In this document: piece by piece, positions 40,765 to 48,786 of the stretch
Position numbering within the stretch: position 1 is the first letter of the stretch
Layout: each line of letters begins with the position of its first letter
NCBI RefSeq assembly: GCF_002192455.1
Contig: NZ_CP021744.1
Coordinates: 7,402,501 to 7,466,500 of the forward strand
Length of the DNA: 64,000 nucleotides
Direction of reading: 5' to 3'
DNA from: Streptomyces albireticuli
GTDB taxonomy: Bacteria > Actinomycetota > Actinomycetes > Streptomycetales > Streptomycetaceae
The notes under the pieces: model-generated
Told to the model about the DNA's origin: nothing
Databases searched by the model: none
What the model saw: only the letters and a program-made list of their open reading frames with translations
Made by a program: the position numbers and the translations under genes

Positions 40765-41532
40765 TCAGAGGGCCGTGAGGACGCGCGGCCCGTCCTCGGT
40801 GACGGCGACCGTGTGCTCGAAGTGCGCCGCTCGGCTGCCGTCCGTGGTGCGCAGCGTCCAGCCGTCGGGGTCCGTGCGGTAGCCGTCCCGGCCGCCCGCC
40901 ATCAGCATCGGTTCTATCGCCAGCACCAGGCCGTGCCGCAGTGGCATCCCCCGGCGCGGGCGGCCCCGGTTGGGGACGGGCGGGTCCTCGTGCATCTGGC
41001 GGCCGATGCCGTGGCCGCCGAAGTCGGCGGGCGTCCCGCAGCGGGCCGCGCGGACGACACCGCCGATGGCGTGGGAGATGTCCCCGAGCCGGTTGCCCAC
41101 GACGGCCGCGGCGATCCCGGCGGCCAGCGCCTCGCGCGTGGCGTCCATCAGCTCGGTGTCCCCGGGGCGCGGCGTGCCGACGCCGAACGTGATGGCCGAG
41201 TCGCCCGTCCAGCCGTCGAGCCGCGCCCCGCAGTCGACGCTCACCAGGTCGCCGTCGCGCAGCCGGTAGCCGTCGGGGATGCCGTGGACGACCGCGTCGT
41301 TGACCGACGCGCAGATCACCGCGGGGAACGGCGTCGGCGCGAACGAGGGGTGGTAGCCCAGGAACGGCGAGGTCGCGCCCGCCTCGTCCAGTACGGCGCG
41401 CGCCGCCTCGTCCAGCTCCCGCAGGCTCACCCCCACGCCCGCCGCCTCGCGCGCGGCGGCCAGCGCGCGGGCCACGACGCGCCCCGCCTCGCGCATGGCG
41501 TCCAGTTCGGCATCGGACTTGATCTCCACCAT
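40765..41532 (-). CDS. map: type I methionine aminopeptidase
   Basis: A 255-residue enzyme that removes initiator Met from new proteins. The metal ligands are visible: Asp in VDCGARLDGWTGDSAIT (two Asp), His in GHGIGRQMHEDP, Glu in AIEPML and Glu in FEHTVAVTEDG, with the substrate His in VVHGIPDGY. The length equals the bacterial type Ia form without the N-terminal extension of eukaryotic and mycobacterial MAPs. Streptomycetes carry several map copies; this one is not in the ribosomal-protein operon, so it is probably an auxiliary copy. GGGAG nine bases upstream supports the start at 41532. It is divergent from a small XRE regulator with a shared palindromic control region. Confidence 0.92.
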   Translation of the reverse strand: MVEIKSDAELDAMREAGRVVARALAAAREAAGVGVSLRELDEAARAVLDEAGATSPFLGYHPSFAPTPFPAVICASVNDAVVHGIPDGYRLRDGDLVSVDCGARLDGWTGDSAITFGVGTPRPGDTELMDATREALAAGIAAAVVGNRLGDISHAIGGVVRAARCGTPADFGGHGIGRQMHEDPPVPNRGRPRRGMPLRHGLVLAIEPMLMAGGRDGYRTDPDGWTLRTTDGSRAAHFEHTVAVTEDGPRVLTAL

Positions 41533-41582
41533 GGTCTGTCGCTCCCGTTCCCTCGGCTCGGCCCGACAGGCCGAGCCAATTT

Positions 41583-41620
41583 CTATACCGGTATAGTTAT
41601 CACGGTATTAGTATCACGGT
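41583..41620. promoter_or_regulatory. palindrome CTATACCGGTATAG and two TATCACGGT repeats between map and the XRE gene
   Basis: The perfect 14-bp palindrome is 41583-41596. TATCACGGT occurs at 41598-41606 and 41612-41620, 14 bp apart, ending right before the ATG at 41622. TATAGT (41592-41597) is a possible -10 for the XRE gene and overlaps the palindrome. This looks like an autoregulatory operator for the divergent pair. Confidence 0.6.
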
Positions 41621-41621
41621 C

Positions 41622-41900
41622 ATGGTGAGAAATCCTTTGACCCCGTGGGAGCGCCGCCGTGGTGAGACCTTCGGCCTGCTGCTCCGCAGAGCGCGCGGCG
41701 ACCGGAGCATGGTGGAGATCGCGGCGGCGGCCGGGCTGTCCGCCGAGACGCTGCGCAAGATCGAGACGGGCCGCGCGCCGACCCCGGCCTTCTTCACGGT
41801 GGCCGCCCTGGCCGCCGTGCTCGGCCTGTCCATGGACGACCTCGCCGCGGCCTCGGCGGAGGGCGCCGGCGCGGAGCCGGAACTCGCGGAGGCCGGATGA
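41622..41900 (+). CDS. small XRE-family helix-turn-helix regulator
   Basis: A 92-residue protein that is little more than an XRE DNA-binding domain: WERRRGETFGLLLRRARGDRSMVEIAAAAGLSAETLRKIETG (about 8-50), then AFFTVAALAAVLGLSMDDLAA. The last residues are acidic. Proteins this small usually act as dimers on palindromic sites and repress their own promoter. The palindrome CTATACCGGTATAG lies 26-39 bases upstream and overlaps the promoter, so autoregulation and control of the divergent map gene are likely. The ATG has no clear Shine-Dalgarno. Confidence 0.82.
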   Translation: MVRNPLTPWERRRGETFGLLLRRARGDRSMVEIAAAAGLSAETLRKIETGRAPTPAFFTVAALAAVLGLSMDDLAAASAEGAGAEPELAEAG

Positions 41901-42097
41901 GCGGGACGCCGTAGGGCGGCCCCGACACAGGCATCCTGCTTCCGCCGCGACAGCAAGCGGAATGCAGTGCGCGTATGCCACCCGGGTGGCATCGTCCGTC
42001 CCTCGGACGTCTCCACCACGCCTGATGGGTGCGAGGCCCGCGTCCGGGGAAGAGACCCCGGCACGTGAGCGGAACGGCAGGGCGGAGTACGCGACGC

Positions 42098-43312
42098 ATG
42101 ACGGGTGGCTACCGCGCGCTGTTCCGGCACCCCGGTGCCGTACGGCTGGCGCTGGGCGGGCTGGTCGGGCGGCTGCCCGTCGGCATGCTGGGTCTGGCCT
42201 TCATCCTGGTGCTCCGTGACACCGCCGGCTCCTACGCCATGGGCGGGCTCGCGGCCGGGGGCTATCTGATCACCGCTGCGGTGTGCGTGCCGCTGTGGAG
42301 CCGGGCGGCGGACCGCGTCGGGCCGCGGCCCGTACTGCTGACCACCGGCCTCGGCCAGGCGTGCGTACTGGTCACCTTCGCCCTGCTGGCCGGCCGCGAC
42401 GCCGGCGCGGCCGTGCTCGTGACCCTGGCGGCCGCCACCGGCGTCCTGCTGCCACCGCTCGGGGCCGTGATGAGGGCGTTGTGGTCGACGGCGCTGGCAG
42501 ACGAGCCCGACGCCAAGAGAGCGGCCTTCGCCTGCGAATCTCTGGTGATGGACCTCGCCTTCGTCATCGGACCGACCCTGGTGGCCGGCATCGCGGCGCT
42601 GACCGGCGCGGCCGGAAGCCTGCTCTGCGCGGCCGCGGCCACCGTCACCGGGTGCCTCACCGTCGCCGCCTCCGCGCGCGTGTCCGCCGTCTCCGGCCGG
42701 CGGCTGCCCGACGGTGCGCCGCGCCCCGGCCCCCTGCGCGACCCCGCCCAGCTGGCCCTGCTGCTGATCGGCTTCCTGCTGATGGGCAGCGTCAACCTCA
42801 CCGAGATGTCCCTGGTGGCGTCCGCCGACGCGGCCGGGCACCGCCACGCCTCCGGCCCGCTGATCGCCGCGCTCGCCTGCGGCAGCCTGATCGGGGGCTT
42901 CGGCTACGGCGGCCGGCGCTGGCGGGCGGGCCCCGCCCGGCGGCTCGCGCTCCTGCTCGCGGCGCTGGCGGCCGGCTGGGCGGTCCCGGCCGCGGTCGGC
43001 AACCTCTGGGCGCTCGGCGCCCTGCTCGCCCTCGCCGGGCTCGCCCTCACCCCGGCGATCACCGCGCAGTACGAGACCCTGGACGGCATCGCCGCGCGCG
43101 GCTCACTGACCGAGTCGTTCGGCTGGCTCAACGCGGCCGGCGCGGCGGGCATGTCGGCGGGGGCCGCCGTCGCCGGACTCCTGGCGGGGACGCCCGCCCA
43201 CGGCTTCCTCCTGGCCGCGGCGTCCTGCGCGCTCGCCTGCGCGCTGGCCTGCGGATGCCGCGGCGTCTGGCACGGCCGGGCGGAACCCGCCGAGAGCGTT
43301 TCCCTCATGTGA
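42098..43312 (+). CDS. MFS transporter
   Basis: A 404-residue major facilitator with about twelve helices. The early LRDTAGSYAMGGLAAGGYLITAAVCVPLWSRAADRVGPRPVL includes the loop-2 signature (R-ADRVGPRP). LSLLESFGWLNAAG-like motif GSLTESFGWLNAAGAAGMSAGAAVAG occurs in helix 11-12. It is the kind often found as an efflux pump or inner-membrane exporter of unknown substrate. The start at 42098 is supported by GGAG ten bases upstream; GTG 42065 is an alternative. No regulator is adjacent except the XRE gene 200 bases upstream on the same strand. Confidence 0.82.
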   Translation: MTGGYRALFRHPGAVRLALGGLVGRLPVGMLGLAFILVLRDTAGSYAMGGLAAGGYLITAAVCVPLWSRAADRVGPRPVLLTTGLGQACVLVTFALLAGRDAGAAVLVTLAAATGVLLPPLGAVMRALWSTALADEPDAKRAAFACESLVMDLAFVIGPTLVAGIAALTGAAGSLLCAAAATVTGCLTVAASARVSAVSGRRLPDGAPRPGPLRDPAQLALLLIGFLLMGSVNLTEMSLVASADAAGHRHASGPLIAALACGSLIGGFGYGGRRWRAGPARRLALLLAALAAGWAVPAAVGNLWALGALLALAGLALTPAITAQYETLDGIAARGSLTESFGWLNAAGAAGMSAGAAVAGLLAGTPAHGFLLAAASCALACALACGCRGVWHGRAEPAESVSLM

Positions 43313-43500
43313 CCGTGACGTCCGGCCCGGAGGGCGCTGTCCACCGGGCAGGGCGCCCGGAGTCCTGGGCGGGTCGCGGGCCGCCGGCCGGTCCTACCGG
43401 CTCCACTTCGGCCTCCACCCGCCGGTCATAGGTGCGGCGGGCCGCGAGTACGGCGTCCTGGTGCTCCTCCGACCAGTCTTGAATAACCGTCAGGAGTCCC

Positions 43501-43656
43501 GTGAGGCACATCGAGCGCGCCCTGCCGCTGACGGAGGCGGCCGCGGCGCACCGGCTGATCGAGAGCGGGCGGGTGAAGGGGAAGATCGTCCTCGTTCCCT
43601 GCGGGCGGGAGCCCGCGGGGGCGGATTCCAAGGGCACGGGGCCGGGGTTTCCTTGA
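43501..43656 (+). pseudogene. C-terminal remnant of a zinc-type quinone oxidoreductase/MDR dehydrogenase
   Basis: The reading frame VRHIERALPLTEAAAAHRLIESG, continuing VKGKIVLVP, matches the end of MDR/quinone-oxidoreductase proteins (usual LPLAEAAEAHRLLE-G-GKIVL). A stop lies in the same frame just upstream, and no start or Rossmann domain is present. The GTG at 43501 and the TGA at 43654-43656 leave 51 codons, of which the last 20 are unrelated. The surrounding bases 43313-43500 and 43657-43904 hold no gene I can support. Confidence 0.6.
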
Positions 43657-43904
43657 CCACGTCCAGGACGCGGAGGCCGGCCCTCGCGCTCGACCGGCAA
43701 CTCACCGCGGGTCCCACGCTCCCTCAGGGCCTGCCCGTCCAGGGAACGACCGGCCCCCGCCGGTGCCGGGACCGGGGCTGCGGAGAACGTCGGCGGCCGG
43801 CCCCCTTCGGGTGCATGGCACCCGCGAATCCACCGAGCGGGGGAGCGGCCGGACGTCCACGGCCCCGGCACCGGGAGCGCGCGTCCCGGGAGTACGCCGG
43901 CCGC

Positions 43905-44717
43905 CTACGACCAGACGCCCTCCGCCGCCGTCGCCTTCACGTAATCCCGGAAGGAACGCGGCTCCCTGCCCAAGGCCTGCCGCACACCGTCGCTCAAGAA
44001 GTCGTCGGCGCCCTTGCTGATGCCGTCGAGGAAGCCCGCGACGGCCTCGGCGTCCTCCTGGGCGATGCCCGCGCCGGTGAGGTTCTCGGCATAGACGGCC
44101 GGCGCGATGTGCCGGTGGCGGACGTCGCGGCCCGCCGCCTCGCCGATCAGCGCCAGGGCCTCGGCGAACGACAGCGTCTCCGGCCCCGACAGTTCGTAGG
44201 TCCGTCCGTCGTGACCGTCGGCGGTGAGCGCCGCCACCGCCACGTCCGCGATGTCCTCGGCGTCGATGAACGGCTCGCGGCCGTCGCCCGCGGGCGTCGC
44301 CACCTCGCCCGCGAGGACCTCCGGCAGGAAGAAGTCCGCCGCCGCGAAGTTCTGCGCGAACCAGCAGGGACGCAGGATCGTCCACTCCAGCCCGGACTCC
44401 CGGACCGCCGCCTCGGTCGGCGGCACCCCGTCCTCGTCGATGCCGCGCACCGAGAGCTGGACGAGCCGCCGGACGCCCGCCTCCTCGGCGGCCGCCACGA
44501 AGGCCGCCCGCTCGGGCAGGCCGAGCGTCTCGGTCGGGACGATGTACACGGCCTCCACGCCGGCGAGGGCCGGGGCCCAGGTGGTGCGGTCGGCCCAGTC
44601 GAAGCGGGTGGAGCCCGAGCGCGAGGCGGTACGCACGGAGTGGCCGAGGGACGTGAGGCGGGGGACGACGCGGCTGCCGGTCTTGCCGGAGGCGCCGAGA
44701 ACGAGGATCTCTGTCAT
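43905..44717 (-). CDS. NmrA-like NAD(P)H-binding protein (atypical SDR, quinone-reductase type)
   Basis: A 270-residue Rossmann protein. The cofactor motif is GASGKTGSRV (about 8-17). ETLGLPERAAFVAAAEEAGVRRLVQLSVRG and WTILRPCWFAQNF match the NmrA/QOR2 type SDR family, which lacks the classical Tyr-Lys pair. Such proteins bind NADPH and act as reductases or redox sensors. The C-terminal part (GPETLSFAEALALIGEAAGRDV) fits as well. The gene is alone on the minus strand, with its stop 187 bases from the next divergent gene region and the YidB-like gene starting 267 bases from its start. Confidence 0.85.
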   Translation of the reverse strand: MTEILVLGASGKTGSRVVPRLTSLGHSVRTASRSGSTRFDWADRTTWAPALAGVEAVYIVPTETLGLPERAAFVAAAEEAGVRRLVQLSVRGIDEDGVPPTEAAVRESGLEWTILRPCWFAQNFAAADFFLPEVLAGEVATPAGDGREPFIDAEDIADVAVAALTADGHDGRTYELSGPETLSFAEALALIGEAAGRDVRHRHIAPAVYAENLTGAGIAQEDAEAVAGFLDGISKGADDFLSDGVRQALGREPRSFRDYVKATAAEGVWS

Positions 44718-44984
44718 GACGCACAGTCAACCGGCGGGCCGGATGCGACTCCATGGGCGAAAGGACGGGATGCATAGGAGATCGTCCGGACTGTGCCGGG
44801 GTTGTTCCGGGGCCGCCCGCGCGGAGGGCGCCGGCGGCCCGGCACGTGTCCGGGTGAACATGCCACGCCCACCGCGCTGGGCGGGGCCCTCGCGGGTAGG
44901 CGTGTGGGGAGTCACCGGCCGGGTGACGGCGGCGGAAGCGCGTACGCCGCCGGGCCCGGCACGCTTCCAGGAAAGGCAGGAGAC

Positions 44985-45389
44985 ATGGCGGGTAACGACC
45001 TGGGAAGTCTGCTGGGCGGACTGCTCGGCGGCGGAAGTGCGGGCGGGGGCAAGGGTGGCGCGGACCTGCTCGCCGCCCTCCTCGGGACGCTCGGCAGCGA
45101 CGGGGGCGGGAACCCGCTCGCGGGGCTGCTCAACCAGCTCCGTGACGGCGGTCTCGGCGCGAAGGCCGAGACATGGGTGGGCACGGGGAAGAACGAGGAC
45201 GTCAGCGGCCCGGAGGTGGCGCAGGCGCTGCCCACCCAGACGCTGGACCACGTCGCCCAGCAGGCCGGCGTCTCGCCCGAACAGGCCGCCGACGAGATCG
45301 CCCGCGTCCTCCCCGAGGCGGTCGACAAGCTCACCCCGCAGGGCGAGGTGCCGCAGGGGTCCCTGGAGGACTTCCTCGGCCGCGGGTAG
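44985..45389 (+). CDS. YidB-like (DUF937) protein
   Basis: A 134-residue Gly/Leu-rich protein. Residues 5-60 carry LGSLLGGLLGG and LAGLLNQLRDGGLGAKAETWVGTGKNEDVSGPEV, and residues 75-125 hold QTLDHVAQQAGVSPEQAADEIARVLPEAVDKLTPQGEVP, the DUF937 signature. The function of YidB proteins is not established. The start ATG 44985 follows AGGCAGGAG. It is separated from the FAD monooxygenase by 146 bases that include the two TetR-type sites. It could share regulation only if a promoter lies inside the gap. Confidence 0.85.
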   Translation: MAGNDLGSLLGGLLGGGSAGGGKGGADLLAALLGTLGSDGGGNPLAGLLNQLRDGGLGAKAETWVGTGKNEDVSGPEVAQALPTQTLDHVAQQAGVSPEQAADEIARVLPEAVDKLTPQGEVPQGSLEDFLGRG

Positions 45390-45470
45390 CCACGGGCCGG
45401 ACCGGCGCCGGGCCCACCGTCCTGGAGAACACCGGCCGCTGACGGGCCGCCACCCCCGCCCGCCACCTGC

Positions 45471-45506
45471 CTGACCGATCGGTTAGATTACTGACCGATC
45501 GGTCAG
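45471..45506. promoter_or_regulatory. two tandem TetR-type palindromes CTGACCGATCGGT(C/T)AG
   Basis: The first copy is 45471-45486 (one mismatch), the second 45491-45506 (perfect 16-bp palindrome), 20 bp centre to centre. They lie 30-66 bases upstream of the FAD monooxygenase start. TGACCGATCGGTCA is a common TetR-family operator form; the TetR gene at 46827-47450 is the obvious candidate. Confidence 0.72.
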
Positions 45507-45535
45507 ACCTGAGTGGGAGAAGGGGAGGCGGAACG

Positions 45536-46756
45536 ATGGAACGCACCACGTGCTGTGTCGTGGGCGGCGGGCCGGCGGGGATGATGCTCGGGCTGCTGCT
45601 CGCCCGGGCGGGCGTCGAGGTGACCGTCCTGGAGAAGCACCGGGACTTCCTGCGGGACTTCCGGGGGGACACCGTCCACCCCTCGACCCTGCGGCTGCTG
45701 GACGAGCTCGGCCTCGGCGCCCGGTTCGCGCGGATCCCCTTCCCCAAGCTGGAGGAGATGCGCATGCGGATCGGCGACGCCACCGTCGTCATGGCCGACT
45801 TCCGGCGCATCCCCGGCGCGCACAAGTACATCGCCATGGTCCCGCAGTCGGACTTCCTCGGCCTGCTGGCGTCCGCCGCCGAGGCCGAACCCTCCTTCAC
45901 CCTGCGCCGGTGCACGGCGGTCACCGGACTGCGCACCGAGGGCGGACGCGTCACCGGGGTCCGCTACGTCGCCGAGGACGGCACCCCCGGTGAGCTCGCC
46001 GCGGACCTCACGGTCGGCTGCGACGGCCGGCACTCGGTGGTCCGCCGGGAGGCCGGCCTGCGGCAGGACTCCTTCGACGTCCCCATGGACGTCTGGCAGG
46101 TACGGGTCGACGCGCCGCGCGGCGGCCTCGCGGACGGCCGGGTCCTCGCCCGCTTCGGTGACGGCCAGGCGGCCGTCACGATGGACCGGGGCGACTACCA
46201 CCAGACCTCGTACCTCATCAGGAAAGGCACCGACGAGGAGCTGCGCCGGCACGGCATCCAGTGGTTCCGGGACCGCCTCGGCGCCCTGTGCGGCTGGGAC
46301 GACGAGGTCACGGGCACGATCGGCTCGTGGGACGACGTCGCGCTCCTCCGCGTGACGATGGGCCGGCTGCGGCGCTGGTACCGCGACGGCCTGCTGTGTA
46401 TCGGCGACGCCGCCCACACCATGTCGCCCGTCGGGGGAGTGGGCGTCAACCTCGCGGTGCAGGACGCCGTCGCGGCGGCCCGGATCCTCGCCGGGCCGCT
46501 GCGCCGCGGCTCCGTGACCACCGCCGACCTGGCACGCGTGCAGAAGCGGCGCGCGCTGCCCACCGCCCTGGTCCAGCGGTCCCAGCGGAGCGAGCACGCG
46601 CTCCTCCGGCAGGCGCTCGACGGCACCCTCGGCGGCGACCGGCTGCCGGTGCCGCTGCGGCTCCTGCGCGGGGTGCCGCCCCTGCGGGGCGTGACCGCCT
46701 ACCTCGGCGGGGTCGGTATACGGCCCGAGCGCGCGCCCGCCTTCGCACGGGGCTGA
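45536..46756 (+). CDS. FAD-dependent monooxygenase (class A aromatic hydroxylase type)
   Basis: A 406-residue flavoprotein of the para-hydroxybenzoate-hydroxylase type. The dinucleotide motif VVGGGPAG is at 8-15, the DG motif GCDGRHSVVRREAGL near 155, and the GD motif CIGDAAHTMSPVGGVGVNLAVQDA near 285. It should use NAD(P)H and oxygen to hydroxylate a small aromatic or related compound. The gene follows two perfect TetR-type operators, with GGAGAAGGGGAGG before the ATG. A tandem 19-bp repeat covers its stop codon. A TetR gene lies downstream on the other strand. Confidence 0.9.
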   Translation: MERTTCCVVGGGPAGMMLGLLLARAGVEVTVLEKHRDFLRDFRGDTVHPSTLRLLDELGLGARFARIPFPKLEEMRMRIGDATVVMADFRRIPGAHKYIAMVPQSDFLGLLASAAEAEPSFTLRRCTAVTGLRTEGGRVTGVRYVAEDGTPGELAADLTVGCDGRHSVVRREAGLRQDSFDVPMDVWQVRVDAPRGGLADGRVLARFGDGQAAVTMDRGDYHQTSYLIRKGTDEELRRHGIQWFRDRLGALCGWDDEVTGTIGSWDDVALLRVTMGRLRRWYRDGLLCIGDAAHTMSPVGGVGVNLAVQDAVAAARILAGPLRRGSVTTADLARVQKRRALPTALVQRSQRSEHALLRQALDGTLGGDRLPVPLRLLRGVPPLRGVTAYLGGVGIRPERAPAFARG

Positions 46757-46790
46757 GCAGGTGGTACGAGCCTGAGCAGGCGGTACGAGC
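46753..46790 (+). repeat. tandem 19-bp repeat at the end of the FAD monooxygenase gene
   Basis: Copies 46753-46771 and 46772-46790 (CTGAGCAGG(T/C)GGTACGAGC) differ at one base. The first copy includes the TGA stop at 46754-46756. Confidence 0.7.
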
Positions 46791-46826
46791 CGCCCGGCCG
46801 GGCCCCGGCGCGGCGGGTCCCGGGGC

Positions 46827-47450
46827 TCAGTCGCCGCGCCGGATGGCGTGCAGGGTGAACGTCTCCAGCTCGTCGGCCGCCGCTTCGAGGTCGAGGTCGG
46901 GATGGGCCAGCCAGTGCGAGATCACCCCGTCGATGGCTCCGCCGACGGCGAGCGCCACCGTCCGCGGGTCGAAGTCACGCAGCCGGCCCGCCCGCTGACC
47001 CGCCTCCAGGAGCGCGACGAGGCGCCCCAGGCGGTCGTGGGTGTCGTGCGACCCGGGCGTCTTCAGCCGGGTGCCGCCGGCGTCGTCCAGCAGCATCTCC
47101 GTGATCACCCGCACATGGCGGCGGTTGGCCCGCTGGTAGGAGATCATCGCGCGGACGTAGGCGACGACCGCGGCGAGCGGGTCCGGCTCGCTCTCCACGC
47201 GCGCGGTGACGTACTCCGTGAACCGCTCCAGCACCTGGGCCAGCGCCGCGCGGGTGAGGTTGTCCTTCGAGGAGAAGTGGTAGAGGACGGCGGCCTTGGA
47301 GATGCCGGCCTCCTCGGCGATCGCCGACAGCGAGGTCGCCGGGTAGCCGCGCGTGGAGATCAGGTCGACGGTGCACTCGATGATCTGCTGCCGGCGGGCC
47401 CGCTCCCGGAAGGTCGGCGCGTCGGAGCCGGCGGTCCGGCGAGAAGTCAT
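46827..47450 (-). CDS. TetR-family transcriptional repressor
   Basis: A 207-residue regulator. The helix-turn-helix is at about residues 20-65 (IIECTVDLISTRGYPATSLSAIAEEAGISKAAVLYHFSSKDNL). The remainder is an all-helical ligand-binding domain. It is convergent with the FAD monooxygenase gene, and the palindromes upstream of that gene are of TetR type, so it is the probable repressor of that monooxygenase. The start at 47450 follows AAGGGTG; a longer in-frame extension is Arg/Pro-rich and was rejected. The inducer is unknown. Confidence 0.9.
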   Translation of the reverse strand: MTSRRTAGSDAPTFRERARRQQIIECTVDLISTRGYPATSLSAIAEEAGISKAAVLYHFSSKDNLTRAALAQVLERFTEYVTARVESEPDPLAAVVAYVRAMISYQRANRRHVRVITEMLLDDAGGTRLKTPGSHDTHDRLGRLVALLEAGQRAGRLRDFDPRTVALAVGGAIDGVISHWLAHPDLDLEAAADELETFTLHAIRRGD

Positions 47451-47620
47451 CGTGCGGTCACCCTTTTTGTTCCTCGCGCGGTGGTCCGCGCGTCCCTTCG
47501 CCGCACCGGCCGGCCCCACGGCCGGCCCGCCGGTCACCCGACCGTACACCGCGGTGCGGCCGGCCCGGCAGCCGCCCGTGGCGGCCGGCCGGGCCGTGGC
47601 CCCGGTGGGTCGGGGGCGGG

Positions 47621-48043
47621 TCAGGGTCTTCGGACGGCGGCCGCCGCGTCGTGGTCGGCGCGGGCGGCGGCGACGGCCGTGCCGTGGCGCTCCGCCCAGC
47701 CCACCAGTCCGCTCAGGACGACGTGGAGTTCCTCGGCCAGCGGCGTGAGGCTGTACTCCACCCGGGGCGGCACGGTGGGATAGACCGTGCGGTCGAGCAG
47801 GCCGTCCCGCTCCAGCCTGCGCAGATTGAGGGTGAGGACCCGTCGGCTGATGCCCGTGACGGCCCGCTCCAGCTCGGTGAACCGGGCCGGGCCCCGCCCC
47901 GCGGCCACCAGGATGCCGATGCTCCACTTGCCCGCGACATGGTGGAGGACCTCCATGACCGGGCACGCCTCGGCCCCGGGCCGCCCGGTCACCTCGACGG
48001 CGCCGCGCGGGACGACGGTGCCGCCTCCTCCCCGCGTTCTCAT
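47621..48043 (-). CDS. HxlR-family winged-helix regulator
   Basis: A 140-residue regulator with the single-domain HxlR/MarR-like winged helix. CPVMEVLHHVAGKWSIGILVAAGRGPARFTELERAVTGISRRVLTLNLRRLERDGLLDR (about 27-85) includes the conserved early Cys and GKW motif, then PRVEYSLTPLAEEL. Such proteins often respond to redox or electrophiles through the Cys. Its ATG overlaps the stop of the secreted Cys-protein gene (ATGA at 48040-48043), so the two form an operon with coupled translation. The target genes are not evident. Confidence 0.88.
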   Translation of the reverse strand: MRTRGGGGTVVPRGAVEVTGRPGAEACPVMEVLHHVAGKWSIGILVAAGRGPARFTELERAVTGISRRVLTLNLRRLERDGLLDRTVYPTVPPRVEYSLTPLAEELHVVLSGLVGWAERHGTAVAAARADHDAAAAVRRP

Positions 48044-48570
48044 CCGGCCAGGATCCTCAGCGCGCCCACTCCGGTGACGCCTCCCAGCCCGGCCGGTGTC
48101 AGGCACGCCGTCGGGGGTTCCGCGGGCAGCATCCGGACCGTGCGGTGCGCCGTGCCGCCCGCGCCGAGCCCCTCCGTCACCCGTCCCGTGAGCGTCACGA
48201 CCGTGAGGCCCGCGACCCGGACGGCGGTCGACTCCCCGTAGACGATCAGCGATTTCCGCCCGTCGGCATAGCGCACCCGCTCCCGTACCCGGGCCGAGTT
48301 CACCGTCAGGCACGAGGCACCGGGGGAGTCGCCCACGCTGAGCCCGGCCGCCGGGGCCGGCGTCGGGCCGAGACCGTGGCAGCTGTAGTCGCTGACGGCC
48401 TTGAGGGAGACCCGCTTCGGCAGAAGGGTCAGCCCCGGGCTGTAGGTGGTGTTCTCCGCCCCCTCGCAGGCGATCACCTTGCCGGGTTCCGAGGCCGGCG
48501 CCGGCGCCGCTGACATGCCCGTCAGCACCAGGGAACACACCGCCACCACGGCGCCACGCACACCGAACAT
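48040..48570 (-). CDS. small secreted Cys-containing protein (paralogue of the 15602-16126 product)
   Basis: A 176-residue exported protein with a signal peptide (about 1-27). CEGAENTTYSPGL, YSC, ASCLTVNSARVRERVRYADGRKSLIVY, VAGLTVVTLTGRVTEGLGAGG and TACLTPAGL follow in the same order as in the product of 15602-16126. The four-Cys layout is also shared, so the two are paralogues of a family I cannot name. Here the gene is followed in operon by an HxlR regulator. The start 48570 has GGGTGGGA. Its role is unknown; a stable disulfide-bonded extracellular domain is likely. Confidence 0.72.
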   Translation of the reverse strand: MFGVRGAVVAVCSLVLTGMSAAPAPASEPGKVIACEGAENTTYSPGLTLLPKRVSLKAVSDYSCHGLGPTPAPAAGLSVGDSPGASCLTVNSARVRERVRYADGRKSLIVYGESTAVRVAGLTVVTLTGRVTEGLGAGGTAHRTVRMLPAEPPTACLTPAGLGGVTGVGALRILAG

Positions 48571-48786
48571 TTCCCACCCCTCCGCACAGCCACGGTCGCG
48601 CCTACGCTCGCGCTCCGCTGCTGTCTACCCGTGCGGAACGCGGGAGTCGCTCCGTCGTGGGAGGCTCCCGCAGCACACCCGTCCCGGCCGCGCCAAGGCA
48701 CGCGCACCCCAGCGCGCGGCCGGAAACCGCACCACCCGACTGCCGGTCGGCCGCACTCCCTGGTGGGAGTCCGGCCGACCGGTCCG

